From CAIVAT01 sp964355945 (GTDB taxonomy: Bacteria > Bacteroidota > Bacteroidia > Bacteroidales > FEN-979): DNA of 64,000 nt. This document shows positions 44,745 to 53,046 of this stretch, piece by piece. Location: contig CAYHGE010000001.1 in the NCBI GenBank assembly GCA_964355945.1, positions 62,001-126,000 of the forward strand, in the 5' to 3' direction. The notes beneath the pieces were generated by a model. That model saw only the letters and a list, made by a program, of their open reading frames with translations, was not told the origin of the DNA and did not search any database. The position numbers were made by a program, and so were the translations under genes. Numbering within the stretch: position 1 is the first letter of the stretch; each line of letters starts with the position of its first letter.

Positions 44745-45940
44745 TTGACAGTTTTTTTTCCATACAAAACATCGAACCTGTAGCCAAGGCCCCATCCGAT
44801 ATAATCGGCCCTTCCCCAATGAACTTTAATCATCACCGAGGCATAAAGATTTTTCGTGAAGCCATACTGAACGGATATTTTCTCATACAGCGGGCCGTTG
44901 CTTTTTTCTTTTCCACCAAGATAATATCCCAGGTTGAAAATAAACGCCAGGCGCGACATGACCAATTGGTACGCTCCGTTGATGCCGGGCCGGATGATAC
45001 TCATCTTGTTGTTCACCGGGATCCCGTGTAATTCCAGCCATTTGATTTGAGAAGGGTCGTAAGAGCAGTCAATTCCGATTCCGAATTTGCTCTTCGGACT
45101 GACCTGAAGAAACGAGGTTCCATAAAAATGTGATACCCAATAGCTTTTTCCATAAACAGCCTGCATGTTTTTATACCCGGCATATCCGCCAATATTTACT
45201 TCAATGGTTTTTCTGATAATGGCTGAGAAAGGCTTGGTGGGTGCATAAAACCGGTCGTCGATATTTTGATTTTCCTTGAATGGACGATAGGCGATTCCAA
45301 CATGCATCAGCATGGCATTAATTCCGTAATTTGGTTGTTTCAGGGAACCATTCGAGAAGTGCTGAAGGCCCAATCCTGCCGTGGCAGAAAGGAAATAGTT
45401 GATCCGATAGCGCACCTCCGCCATCAGGTTTACAGCTGCGTTGAGGTGTGATCCGATTGCAAGGTTTTTGTAATTGGTGATCCGGTCGAAAGGATGTGTG
45501 ATATAGCCAAGACCCAGTGCGAACCGGAACCCTGCAGTGAAGGTTTTGGTTTTATACAATGGGAAATTTATATAAGGCATCATGGCCAATCCGCTTCCCA
45601 GGGAAGCATTGTTGCCAAGACCTGAATAAAGCAGGGCAATCCCGATGATCGGATAGTTGTAATCGCGTTCCCACTGGCGCTTTCCATAAGTAAGCTGCTG
45701 AATGTCAAGTTCGAATACCGGGAAGTGAGCATTGAAATATTCCAGCTCAAGGTGTTGTGCATAGAGAAAACCATAATGTACTTTACCTTCAACGATCAGA
45801 TTCGAAGAAAACAGCTTATGTTCGAATTGTGCAGAAGCAAGGCTCACTTTGATCGTGATGATCAGTATAATACCAATAGACCTGAGCAGTGCAGAAGTTT
45901 TAATAATATTTGGGTCCAAAAACAGGGTGCTGTGAAACAA
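44741..45940 (-). CDS. PagL-like lipid A deacylase (acyloxyacyl hydrolase family)
   Basis: A 399-residue outer-membrane protein with an internal-looking signal sequence (residues about 18-38, IGIILIITIKVSLASAQ). The barrel domain at about residues 160-245 carries the PagL signature HFSNGSLKQPNYGIN with the catalytic His and Ser. PagL of Pseudomonas has Glu 12 residues after the Ser, where this protein has Asn. About 150 further residues form a second beta-rich part. There is no ATG before the signal; the start is a TTG at 45940 right after a TAAATTTG element (45945-45952), or another non-ATG codon inside. It likely trims the 3-O acyl chain of lipid A, unless the missing acid disables it. Confidence 0.78.
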   Translation of the reverse strand: MFHSTLFLDPNIIKTSALLRSIGIILIITIKVSLASAQFEHKLFSSNLIVEGKVHYGFLYAQHLELEYFNAHFPVFELDIQQLTYGKRQWERDYNYPIIGIALLYSGLGNNASLGSGLAMMPYINFPLYKTKTFTAGFRFALGLGYITHPFDRITNYKNLAIGSHLNAAVNLMAEVRYRINYFLSATAGLGLQHFSNGSLKQPNYGINAMLMHVGIAYRPFKENQNIDDRFYAPTKPFSAIIRKTIEVNIGGYAGYKNMQAVYGKSYWVSHFYGTSFLQVSPKSKFGIGIDCSYDPSQIKWLELHGIPVNNKMSIIRPGINGAYQLVMSRLAFIFNLGYYLGGKEKSNGPLYEKISVQYGFTKNLYASVMIKVHWGRADYIGWGLGYRFDVLYGKKTVK

Positions 45941-45944
45941 AAGG

Positions 45945-45952
45945 CAAATTTA
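45945..45952 (-). promoter_or_regulatory. -7 element abutting the PagL-like gene
   Basis: TAAATTTG on the minus strand ends four bases before the TTG at 45940, predicting a transcript that begins at the start codon. No TTG -33 element is seen at standard spacing. Confidence 0.4.
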
Positions 45953-46026
45953 TGTTGAATTGTTCGGTTTCTTGCATAATCGGTATCCAATTCCGTTAAT
46001 TAATAACGTGGCAGATTTGAAATGCT

Positions 46027-46034
46027 TATTTTTG
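46027..46034 (+). promoter_or_regulatory. Candidate -7 element of mazG
   Basis: TATTTTTG matches TAnnTTTG and lies 15 bases before the ATG at 46050, giving a predicted leader of about 12 bases. No -33 match is obvious. Confidence 0.4.
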
Positions 46035-46049
46035 TGAAAAATATATTTC

Positions 46050-46823
46050 ATGGAGGAGAAAGCAGCAGCATTTACGAGATTATTGGAAATCATGGATGAA
46101 CTTCGGGCCAAGTGTCCGTGGGATAAAAAGCAGACCATTGCATCTTTAAGATATCTGACCATAGAAGAGACTTACGAACTCTCAGAATCAATTTTACAGA
46201 ATGACATGGAGTCATTGAAAAAGGAACTGGGAGATCTGATGCTTCATCTGGTTTTTTATTCAAAAATTGCTTCTGAAAAGAACTCATTTGATATCAAAGA
46301 TGTGTTGGAGAGCATCACTGAAAAATTAATTCACCGGCATCCGCATATTTTTGGCGATGTTGTTGTGAAGGATGCCAAGGAGGTTCACGATAACTGGGAG
46401 CGCATCAAACTTAAGGAGAAAGGAAACAAGTCGGTACTTTCAGGTGTTCCAACCGGTCTGCCGGCCATGGTAAAGGCTTACCGCATCCAGGAGAAGGCAA
46501 GCGGAGTCGGTTTCGACTGGGAAAAACCTGAACAGGTATGGGATAAGGTGATGGAAGAGTTGGGCGAGTTAAAGGAGATGGTTGAAGAAGGGGCCGGGCA
46601 AAAAAGAAAAGAGGACGAACTTGGCGATCTTTTGTTTGCGGTTGTCAATTATGCCAGGTTTATCGATGTCAATCCGGAAGATGCACTTGAGAGTACGAAC
46701 CGGAAATTTATTAAACGGTTTAAACATCTTGAAGAGTCTGCACGGGCAATCAACAAGCCTTTACATGAGATGACACTTGCAGAGATGGATGTATTCTGGA
46801 ATGAAGCAAAAAAAATCGGTTAA
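46050..46823 (+). CDS. mazG: Nucleoside triphosphate pyrophosphohydrolase
   Basis: The 257-residue protein is a tandem-domain MazG that hydrolyses (d)NTPs to monophosphates plus pyrophosphate. The first domain (about 1-125) has RAKCPWDKKQTIASLRYLTIEETYEL, broken here around CPWDKKQT and EETYEL, with ELGDLMLHLVFYSKIA. The second (about 140-257) has EELGELKE and EDELGDLLFAVVNYARF, the metal-binding E-E-x-x-E-x-x-D helices. The length is that of the E. coli enzyme. It stands alone, divergent from the PagL-like gene, and its last four bases overlap the convergent SGNH-like gene. Confidence 0.96.
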   Translation: MEEKAAAFTRLLEIMDELRAKCPWDKKQTIASLRYLTIEETYELSESILQNDMESLKKELGDLMLHLVFYSKIASEKNSFDIKDVLESITEKLIHRHPHIFGDVVVKDAKEVHDNWERIKLKEKGNKSVLSGVPTGLPAMVKAYRIQEKASGVGFDWEKPEQVWDKVMEELGELKEMVEEGAGQKRKEDELGDLLFAVVNYARFIDVNPEDALESTNRKFIKRFKHLEESARAINKPLHEMTLAEMDVFWNEAKKIG

Positions 46824-47767
46824 GGTTTCTGCATCGGCTCATCAAGATCCATTCTGATCTGTTTTGTTACCCAGTGCGAGAGTTTTCCGGCTCCGGCATG
46901 ATTCAAATGGTTCTCATCGAACCAGTTATCCTTATCATTGAAAATTTCCCCGGGAGGAATCAACACGTTGCCAAACTTCTGGTAGGTGACCATTTCCAAT
47001 GGCTCTCTCTCAGGCGAACCATACTGCGGGATATAGAGAAAATTCAAAAGGATATGATTTTTCATGCACAACTCTGATAATTCTTTAAGGTAGCTGCGCG
47101 GATAGGTCATATAGAAGGAGCGTTCAAGGCTATTAAGGCCCTTCCTTGGCTTCTTTTGTCCCAGGTCGATCTTTTCAAGGTATGCTTTTGAGGCGGTATC
47201 TGCTGACCCCATGAAACCGAAATCATTGGTTCTGACTGGCACCAGTGAGTCCTTGGTGAAGTATTCCGCCTTTATTATTTTCAGACGAAAAAGAAAAGAG
47301 TCGAAGTAGTCTCTTCCCAGGTCGCGGTTAAAGAAAGGCGATGCAAGGAATATGTCGCTGGCATCGGCAAGATATGGGAAAACCGGATGGCTGTAGCGGC
47401 TTTCATCTTCACGCACTTCAAGAAACAGGATTTTGGGTTTTTTATTCCGAAGGATCTCCTTCAGTAATACAGGATAGATGTTCACCCCATACCGGCAATA
47501 CCCCAGATTTACAACATGTAACGTGGAAGTATTTAGTTGATTTTGAATATATTCATCCATGATTCCGTTGATGCTGTGGGATGATCCAAAAAATGCAACA
47601 TCAACAGGCTGGGGATTCAGGTGAATCCGGTCGTAAAACCATATGCCATGGTATGAGCAATCTTCCTTTAACTGAATGAATCGTTGTCTTCTGTCGACAG
47701 GAATAAGATATACCACTAAAACCAGGATGAGGGTAAAGAGAAAGATGTTAATCACAAGTCGTTTCAT
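46820..47767 (-). CDS. SGNH-like periplasmic protein paired with an MBOAT acyltransferase
   Basis: A 315-residue protein with an N-terminal membrane anchor (INIFLFTLILVLVVYLI). Downstream motifs fit the SGNH/GDSL-like fold: AFFGSSHSINGI with a candidate nucleophile Ser in GSSH, and DENHLNHAGA near the end with the Asp-x-x-His pair. It resembles DltD- or AlgX/AlgJ-like partners that receive an acyl group from an MBOAT and transfer it to a polysaccharide. It lies 22 bases after the MBOAT gene in the same direction. The target polymer is unknown. A longer start at 47809 would overlap the MBOAT gene and lacks the family start. Confidence 0.75.
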   Translation of the reverse strand: MKRLVINIFLFTLILVLVVYLIPVDRRQRFIQLKEDCSYHGIWFYDRIHLNPQPVDVAFFGSSHSINGIMDEYIQNQLNTSTLHVVNLGYCRYGVNIYPVLLKEILRNKKPKILFLEVREDESRYSHPVFPYLADASDIFLASPFFNRDLGRDYFDSFLFRLKIIKAEYFTKDSLVPVRTNDFGFMGSADTASKAYLEKIDLGQKKPRKGLNSLERSFYMTYPRSYLKELSELCMKNHILLNFLYIPQYGSPEREPLEMVTYQKFGNVLIPPGEIFNDKDNWFDENHLNHAGAGKLSHWVTKQIRMDLDEPMQKP

Positions 47768-47789
47768 TAATTCCCTGGTCTGATGAAGA

Positions 47790-49301
47790 TTAAAACTGAA
47801 AATAGACAAATGAATTGGTTTCGGCTATTCCAAAATAGCAGATCATTAGAACGAGCAGATAATACGTCAGCCACCTCACGGGCAGAGGCAGGACTGAAAA
47901 TTTTAGTCTGGTTGCATCCTCCTGAAAAAAGGATTCAATAACGATGACAGAGGGTATGAACAGCAGAAGGATTCCCGCTTCGGGCAAGCTCAGGTGCTGC
48001 TGATTTAACAATCCCAGTATTGTTGAAATGGCTCCCCCCATTGTGTAACTGTTCCATCCGGACGGAAGTTTACATATGATCTCCATGGCGGTTCCGAGAT
48101 CGGGTGCACGAAAGAAGATCCAGGCGAAACAGACGAGGATGAATGTGATTGAAACCTGGATTGCATTGAATGCTATTTTGAAATTGGAGAACCCGGTTTT
48201 TTTGTAGAATCGTTTTTTAGGTTTTTCGAGCAGTGAGCCTGTGACAAGGTATATTGCATAGATGCCACCCCATGCAATAAAATTCCAGCCTATACCATGC
48301 CAGAGGCCGCACAGCAGAAATGTTACGGAAATTGCAATGGTATAAATATATTTGTCAACCCTGATACCGGCATAGGCTTCTTTTTTCAATTTGGCCGAGA
48401 CATAATAAGCCACGGGAAGAAAAAGGTAGTCCCTTAACCATTGGGATAATGTAATATGCCAGCGGTTCCAGAATTCTTTAATGGATTTTGCGAGGTAGGG
48501 GCTGTTGAAATTCCTTGATAAACTGAAGCCAAGGATTCTTGCGGCTCCCCTTGCAATGTCGATATAGCCGGAAAAATCCATGTAGATCTGAAATGCATAG
48601 AGGATTGTTGAAAATACGAGCAGAGGCCCATGCCAGTTTTCCCGGTTGTCATATACGCCATTCACCATCAGGGAAAGGTGATCGGCGATGACCAGCTTTT
48701 TGAAAAAGCCCCAGAGCATCAGGCGTATTCCGCTTGTTACTTCCTGATAATCAAATTCGTGAACGTTCCGAAGCTGGGGGATAAAATGCTGAGGTCTTTC
48801 AATCGGTCCCTGGATCAGCTTTGGGAAAAAGGAGATGTAGCAGGCGAAATACCCAAGATGATTTTCTGCCTCGATATTTTTTCTTTTTATTTCAACCAGG
48901 TAGCTGATGTTGGTGAAGGTATAGAAGGAGATTCCAAGCGGGAGAATAATATTTTGGAGGATGGGTTCTCCGGACCCTGCATTTGCTGAGATGCCGGTGA
49001 AAAAACCGAACAAAGCATTGGCATATCTGAAGAGGGCGAGCAGCAAAATATTGATGAGAATACCTGTCGTCAATGCCCGCTTCCTGGCGGGATTGTTTGT
49101 GCAGCTGCTGATCCGGATTCCCAGAATATAATTTGTAACAATGCTGAAAATAAGCACCAGTGCATAAACCGGAATTGAGAAAAGATAGAAAACCAATGAA
49201 GCAGCCAGGAGCAAAATCCATCGATTCCGGGATGGCATCCAGTAGTATACAATGGTCGAGATCGCAAAGAAAACGAGAAAATTCAGCGAGGTGAAGAGCA
49301 T
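47790..49301 (-). CDS. MBOAT-family membrane O-acyltransferase (AlgI/DltB-like)
   Basis: The 503-residue polytopic protein begins MLFTSLNFLVFFAISTIVYY split as is typical of AlgI-type proteins (LFTSLNFLVFF). The conserved region GLWHGIGWNFIAWGGIYA carries the catalytic His, and FWNRWHITLSQWLRDYLFLP is the other signature stretch (key residues W-R-H and S-W-L-R-D-Y). Such enzymes take acyl groups, usually acetyl, across the inner membrane and hand them to an SGNH partner, which is encoded next. Cell-surface polysaccharide or teichoic-like polymers are known substrates in other bacteria; here it could be an exopolysaccharide. Confidence 0.92.
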   Translation of the reverse strand: MLFTSLNFLVFFAISTIVYYWMPSRNRWILLLAASLVFYLFSIPVYALVLIFSIVTNYILGIRISSCTNNPARKRALTTGILINILLLALFRYANALFGFFTGISANAGSGEPILQNIILPLGISFYTFTNISYLVEIKRKNIEAENHLGYFACYISFFPKLIQGPIERPQHFIPQLRNVHEFDYQEVTSGIRLMLWGFFKKLVIADHLSLMVNGVYDNRENWHGPLLVFSTILYAFQIYMDFSGYIDIARGAARILGFSLSRNFNSPYLAKSIKEFWNRWHITLSQWLRDYLFLPVAYYVSAKLKKEAYAGIRVDKYIYTIAISVTFLLCGLWHGIGWNFIAWGGIYAIYLVTGSLLEKPKKRFYKKTGFSNFKIAFNAIQVSITFILVCFAWIFFRAPDLGTAMEIICKLPSGWNSYTMGGAISTILGLLNQQHLSLPEAGILLLFIPSVIVIESFFQEDATRLKFSVLPLPVRWLTYYLLVLMICYFGIAETNSFVYFQF

Positions 49302-49347
49302 TGTGTAAAGCGATAAATGGCAATCAAATTTAGATTATTTTTCGGTC

Positions 49348-49381
49348 AAAAAAAAGGCCGTTTCGCAATTGCGGAACGGCC
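49348..49381 (-). terminator. Terminator of the peroxiredoxin gene
   Basis: GGCCGTT at 49356-49362 pairs with AACGGCC at 49375-49381, with an inner TTTCGCAATTGCGG part that extends the hairpin (CGCAATTGCG is palindromic). On the minus strand eight U follow (49355-49348). It lies 22 bases after the peroxiredoxin stop. A small hairpin (TTCGC-TGAA-GCGAA, 49386-49399) sits between. Confidence 0.85.
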
Positions 49382-49402
49382 ATGATTCGCTGAAGCGAAA
49401 TC

Positions 49403-50035
49403 TTAGTGTTTACCAAGGTAGTCTGCAACACCTTCTGCAGTTGCTTTCATTCCGGCATCACCTTTGTGCCAGTTTGCGGGGCAAACTTCGCCATTTTCTT
49501 CAAAGAACTGAAGTGCATCAACCATGCGGAGTGCTTCGTCAACGCTTCTGCCAAGCGGCAGATCGTTCACAACCTGATGGCGTACAACACCTGTCTTGTC
49601 GATCAGGAAAAGACCACGGTATGCAACAGGTCCACCCACGAATTCAAGGTTGCCATCTTCGTTGTAATCGTAATCGCCTGCCAGCACATCGAAGTTTGCT
49701 GAAATGGTCTTGGAAAGATCTGATACAATTGGGAATTTGACGCCTTTGATCCCGCCATTTTTGAGTTCGGTATTCAGCCAGGCCCAATGAGAAAATTTGG
49801 AGTCAACGGAACATCCGACAACTGCAACATTTCTTGCTTCGAATTCTGCGAGTTTATCCTGGAATGCAACGATTTCCGTGGGACAAACAAAGGTAAAGTC
49901 GAGCGGATAAAAGAAGAAAACCACATGTTTTTTGCCAATGTACTGGGCAAGTGAGAACTTGTCAACAAATTCACCGCCATTGATAACGGCTTCTGCTTCA
50001 AACAAAGGAGCTTTTTTTCCAACTAATACTGCCAT
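49403..50035 (-). CDS. Typical 2-Cys peroxiredoxin (AhpC/Prx1 type)
   Basis: The 210-residue cytosolic enzyme reduces hydrogen and organic peroxides. The peroxidatic Cys51 is in DFTFVCPTEI and the resolving Cys185 in NGEVCPANWHKG, giving a head-to-tail dimer. The motif GGLG of over-oxidation-sensitive forms is absent; instead DGNLEFVGG precedes VAYRG, and the C-terminal Tyr-Phe is missing, so it is likely of the robust type. The electron donor is not encoded nearby. It is monocistronic, with a TATCTTTG -7 element at 50071-50078 and a strong terminator. Confidence 0.94.
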   Translation of the reverse strand: MAVLVGKKAPLFEAEAVINGGEFVDKFSLAQYIGKKHVVFFFYPLDFTFVCPTEIVAFQDKLAEFEARNVAVVGCSVDSKFSHWAWLNTELKNGGIKGVKFPIVSDLSKTISANFDVLAGDYDYNEDGNLEFVGGPVAYRGLFLIDKTGVVRHQVVNDLPLGRSVDEALRMVDALQFFEENGEVCPANWHKGDAGMKATAEGVADYLGKH

Positions 50036-50070
50036 AAATATACGTTTTAGATTAAGATTTTTCTTTGGTG

Positions 50071-50078
50071 CAAAGATA
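50071..50078 (-). promoter_or_regulatory. Candidate -7 element of the peroxiredoxin gene
   Basis: TATCTTTG on the minus strand matches TAnnTTTG and predicts a leader of about 32 bases before the ATG at 50035. It has the same TATCTTTG sequence as the purB, gyrB and rnpB elements. Confidence 0.5.
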
Positions 50079-50122
50079 GGGATTATTAAGAAACAGTTTT
50101 AATAGGATTAAGAAAAAAATAA

Positions 50123-51631
50123 TTATTTAAAATCACTGAGATCAAAGGGTAGTGGAGAATTCGTTATAAAATCAAACAGGGTCAATTTGCGAATTTCAAA
50201 ATAGGTTCTCCAGAATGTTTGCAGGGCTGCATAATAGTTTTTTTCAGAATCATCTCTGTCAAGCTGGGCATTGTTTAGTTCAAGGGTATTGTTCATTTTA
50301 CCGATTAAAAATCTGCCTTTAATCACCTCATAGCTTTTTCTGGCGACGGTATCCGATTTGGCAGCGATGGCAAGTTGGTTCTGCTGCATGTTGAATTCAA
50401 TCACTTTAAGATAAACATCGCGTTGGAAATCAATAAGTTCCTGTTCGGTAGTGTTTCTAGTGATTTCTTCCTGTGATTCAGCCATTTTGATTTGCCCATG
50501 TGAAACCCCCCAGTCAACGATCGGAATGGTCAATTTCACCGAGACCTGGCGTTGATCAAGCGGATTGATATAGGCATCGGGCAGGGTTGCCCCTGTTTGC
50601 TGCAGCCCGATGAGCGCATGGATTTCGGCATCGAACCTGCCTTCCAGTTTTGCCAGGTTAACGGCGCTGGCCGCTTCAAGGAGTTGCTTCTTTTTATCGA
50701 GCGGGACTGAGGAGTTTTCATTGGCGATGGCCACTGCTTTAACCGGGTCAATTTTAAAAAAATCGATGTTGCCCGGCGGAAGCAGTACAATTGACACCTC
50801 TTCCTTTATCCGGAGGAAGGATTTGAATTTAAACTGGGCATTGTCAAGGTTAAGATCTGCATTTTCAAGGGCTGCCTGTGCTTTGAGGAAAGACAATTCC
50901 ATTTGCAGAAGCTCATTCTCGGCAATTTTACCCAGGAGATATCTGTTCTTGGCGATAGTGTATAGGGCATCTGAATTTGTCAGATTCATGGTGGCAATTT
51001 TTTTGTCAACCTGGGCCTGTAGCAGGGTAAAGAAGAAGTTTGTGGTGTTGATGGAGATTTGTTCAATCGTCTCTATGTATTTGCGCTTTGCAATTGAATA
51101 GCTGAGGGGTTTAATCTTTTTATTCCACCGGTATGGGTTAAATGTGAAGATGGGCTGGCTAAATTCGATGCTTACAGGGTAACTGAGGTATGGCGTCAGG
51201 TTGTCAGAATTTACGTTATGTACGCCGCTCAGGTAGGAGTTTACCGAAACAGTTCCTCCTGTGATGCCTATTTTTTGGGTAAGTGCAAGGTTTGCCCACG
51301 CGCTGATTTTTTGCGAATTGGAATACGTTTGAGATCCGTCGGCGTTTAAATAAGGTGAGATGACCTGATTAATATCTGGCAAGGTTGAATTAAGGGCCAG
51401 AGCAGGTAAATACGTTGCCTTGAAGGACCTGAATTCCCAGTAGCTCTTGCTAAATGCCTGCTTTGCATTTAGCGCTTCGGGTGATTGGGCTTTCGAAAGT
51501 TCAATTGCTTGATCCAAAGTCAGTTGCTGTGGTGTTATTTGTCCAAACGAGGCAACATGGCCACCAAATACTGTTAGTATCAGAAGCAGCCAGGCAACAT
51601 GTGTAATAACTTTTCTATCCATGTTATTCAT
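50123..51631 (-). CDS. TolC-family outer-membrane efflux protein
   Basis: The 502-residue protein has a signal peptide (AWLLLILTVFGGHVASFGQ) and two repeated alpha-helical/beta modules (opening LTLDQAIELSKAQSPEALNAKQAF, key residues L-D-Q-A-I-x-x-A). The barrel and tunnel domains match TolC outer-membrane exit ducts. It is the third and last gene of an export unit with a MacB-like permease and an HlyD-like adaptor. Its start overlaps the permease stop by eight bases. A second in-frame ATG lies nine bases further. The cargo is unknown. Confidence 0.92.
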   Translation of the reverse strand: MNNMDRKVITHVAWLLLILTVFGGHVASFGQITPQQLTLDQAIELSKAQSPEALNAKQAFSKSYWEFRSFKATYLPALALNSTLPDINQVISPYLNADGSQTYSNSQKISAWANLALTQKIGITGGTVSVNSYLSGVHNVNSDNLTPYLSYPVSIEFSQPIFTFNPYRWNKKIKPLSYSIAKRKYIETIEQISINTTNFFFTLLQAQVDKKIATMNLTNSDALYTIAKNRYLLGKIAENELLQMELSFLKAQAALENADLNLDNAQFKFKSFLRIKEEVSIVLLPPGNIDFFKIDPVKAVAIANENSSVPLDKKKQLLEAASAVNLAKLEGRFDAEIHALIGLQQTGATLPDAYINPLDQRQVSVKLTIPIVDWGVSHGQIKMAESQEEITRNTTEQELIDFQRDVYLKVIEFNMQQNQLAIAAKSDTVARKSYEVIKGRFLIGKMNNTLELNNAQLDRDDSEKNYYAALQTFWRTYFEIRKLTLFDFITNSPLPFDLSDFK

Positions 51632-53000
51632 GTCTTAAGGATTCAACAGGATCCTGCGCAGCAGCACGCTGGGAAGGCATGTACCCGAAAATAATTCCAA
51701 CAGAGGCAGAAACGCCAAAGGAGATGATTACTGAAAGGGGGGAAACAATGGTCACGATATCTGTAAGTTCCATGACGATCCTTGAAAGTGCCAGTCCAAG
51801 GATAATGCCAATTATTCCACCGCTGAGGCTTAGTAGCGTGGCTTCCATGAGGAACTGCAGCACAATGTCACGCTTTGTTGCGCCAATGGCCTGACGGATA
51901 CCTATTTCCTTGATTCGTTCCATAACCGACGCCAGCATGATGTTCATGATGCCAATGCCCCCGATAAGCAGCGAAATACTGGCGATGGCACCAAGTACAA
52001 TGTTGAAGATATCTCTCGTTCGTTGTTCGGCTTTCAGCAACAGTTCGGGGACAATGATGTCAACATCTTCAACGCCACCATGCCTGCGAGCCATCATTTT
52101 TTTCAAAATTTCGACTGTGGGGCCGATCTGACTGCTCTCCTTAACCTGAACTACGATTTTGTCGATCTGTCCCTTTGAATTATCGTCTCCACTGCCAGAT
52201 GTAACCATATAGGAATTGTCATCGATCTGTGCTGAGTTGCCACGGAGTGAAGCCGTTGTTATAACTGAACGGTCCTTGTATCTGCGAAGCAGGGTCTGAA
52301 TTGGAGCATAGATGGAGTTGTTGTAGTCCGAGATGCCGAGGTTGTCGATGCTTGACTGAGTCACATCTCTTTTTTTAAGGACCCCGATTACCTGCAGCCA
52401 GATAGGACCACATTTGATGTCTTTGCCGACTGCACTTTCGGCAGGAAAAAATTTAGATTTTATGGATGGCCCGATGATGCAGACGGCTTTGCCAAATTTA
52501 AGTTGTTCCTCGTTGAACATGAGACCTTCCTGCAGATCCAGTGCGAACACCTGGAAGAAATCGGGCGTGACTCCGGAAAAATTGGCTGAAGCTTTAACGC
52601 CATCCTTTAAAATGTCTGTCTGGTAATTAACTTCCGGGCTGACTTTTGAAACGGTCGGTATGATGGCCTTGATACCTTCAGCATCAAGAAGGGTGAGACC
52701 CGGGGATATTTTATTGTCGTTTTTCTCCGAATTTTGTTCTGATGTCTGGGTGTCCTGCTGTCCGGTTTTGGCGGAACTGTTTTTCTTGTTCTCAGATTTT
52801 GGTGCAATCAGAATGTTGTTGACGCCAACCAGTTTCATCTGGTCAAGAATTTCCTTTTCAGCTCCATTGCCAATGGCCATCATGGTAATTACTGCGGCTA
52901 CGCCAAAAATGATCCCCAGTGCAGTCAGAACCGACCTGAATTTATTCAGGAATACGGCATCAAGTGCGATGTTGAAAATGTATTTATAGCGTTCCAGCAT
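51624..53000 (-). CDS. MacB-type ABC transporter permease without ATPase domain
   Basis: A 458-residue integral protein of the MacB/FtsX permease family. The first helix (YIFNIALDAVFLNKFRSVLTALGIIFGVAAVITMM, key part LTALGIIFGVAAV) is followed by a large periplasmic MacB_PCD domain (about 50-320) and three C-terminal helices with GGIGIMNIMLASVMERIKEIGIRQAIGATK (signature GIMNIML and E-IG-RQAIGA). No nucleotide-binding domain is fused and no ATPase gene is adjacent in the window, unlike E. coli MacB. It works between the HlyD-like adaptor upstream and TolC downstream. A low-complexity Lys/Asn/Ser stretch lies at about 75-100. Confidence 0.92.
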   Translation of the reverse strand: MLERYKYIFNIALDAVFLNKFRSVLTALGIIFGVAAVITMMAIGNGAEKEILDQMKLVGVNNILIAPKSENKKNSSAKTGQQDTQTSEQNSEKNDNKISPGLTLLDAEGIKAIIPTVSKVSPEVNYQTDILKDGVKASANFSGVTPDFFQVFALDLQEGLMFNEEQLKFGKAVCIIGPSIKSKFFPAESAVGKDIKCGPIWLQVIGVLKKRDVTQSSIDNLGISDYNNSIYAPIQTLLRRYKDRSVITTASLRGNSAQIDDNSYMVTSGSGDDNSKGQIDKIVVQVKESSQIGPTVEILKKMMARRHGGVEDVDIIVPELLLKAEQRTRDIFNIVLGAIASISLLIGGIGIMNIMLASVMERIKEIGIRQAIGATKRDIVLQFLMEATLLSLSGGIIGIILGLALSRIVMELTDIVTIVSPLSVIISFGVSASVGIIFGYMPSQRAAAQDPVESLRHE

Positions 53001-53046
53001 GCATGTGGCAATTAGCAGATGAAATTACACAGTAGGGCATGAGGCC

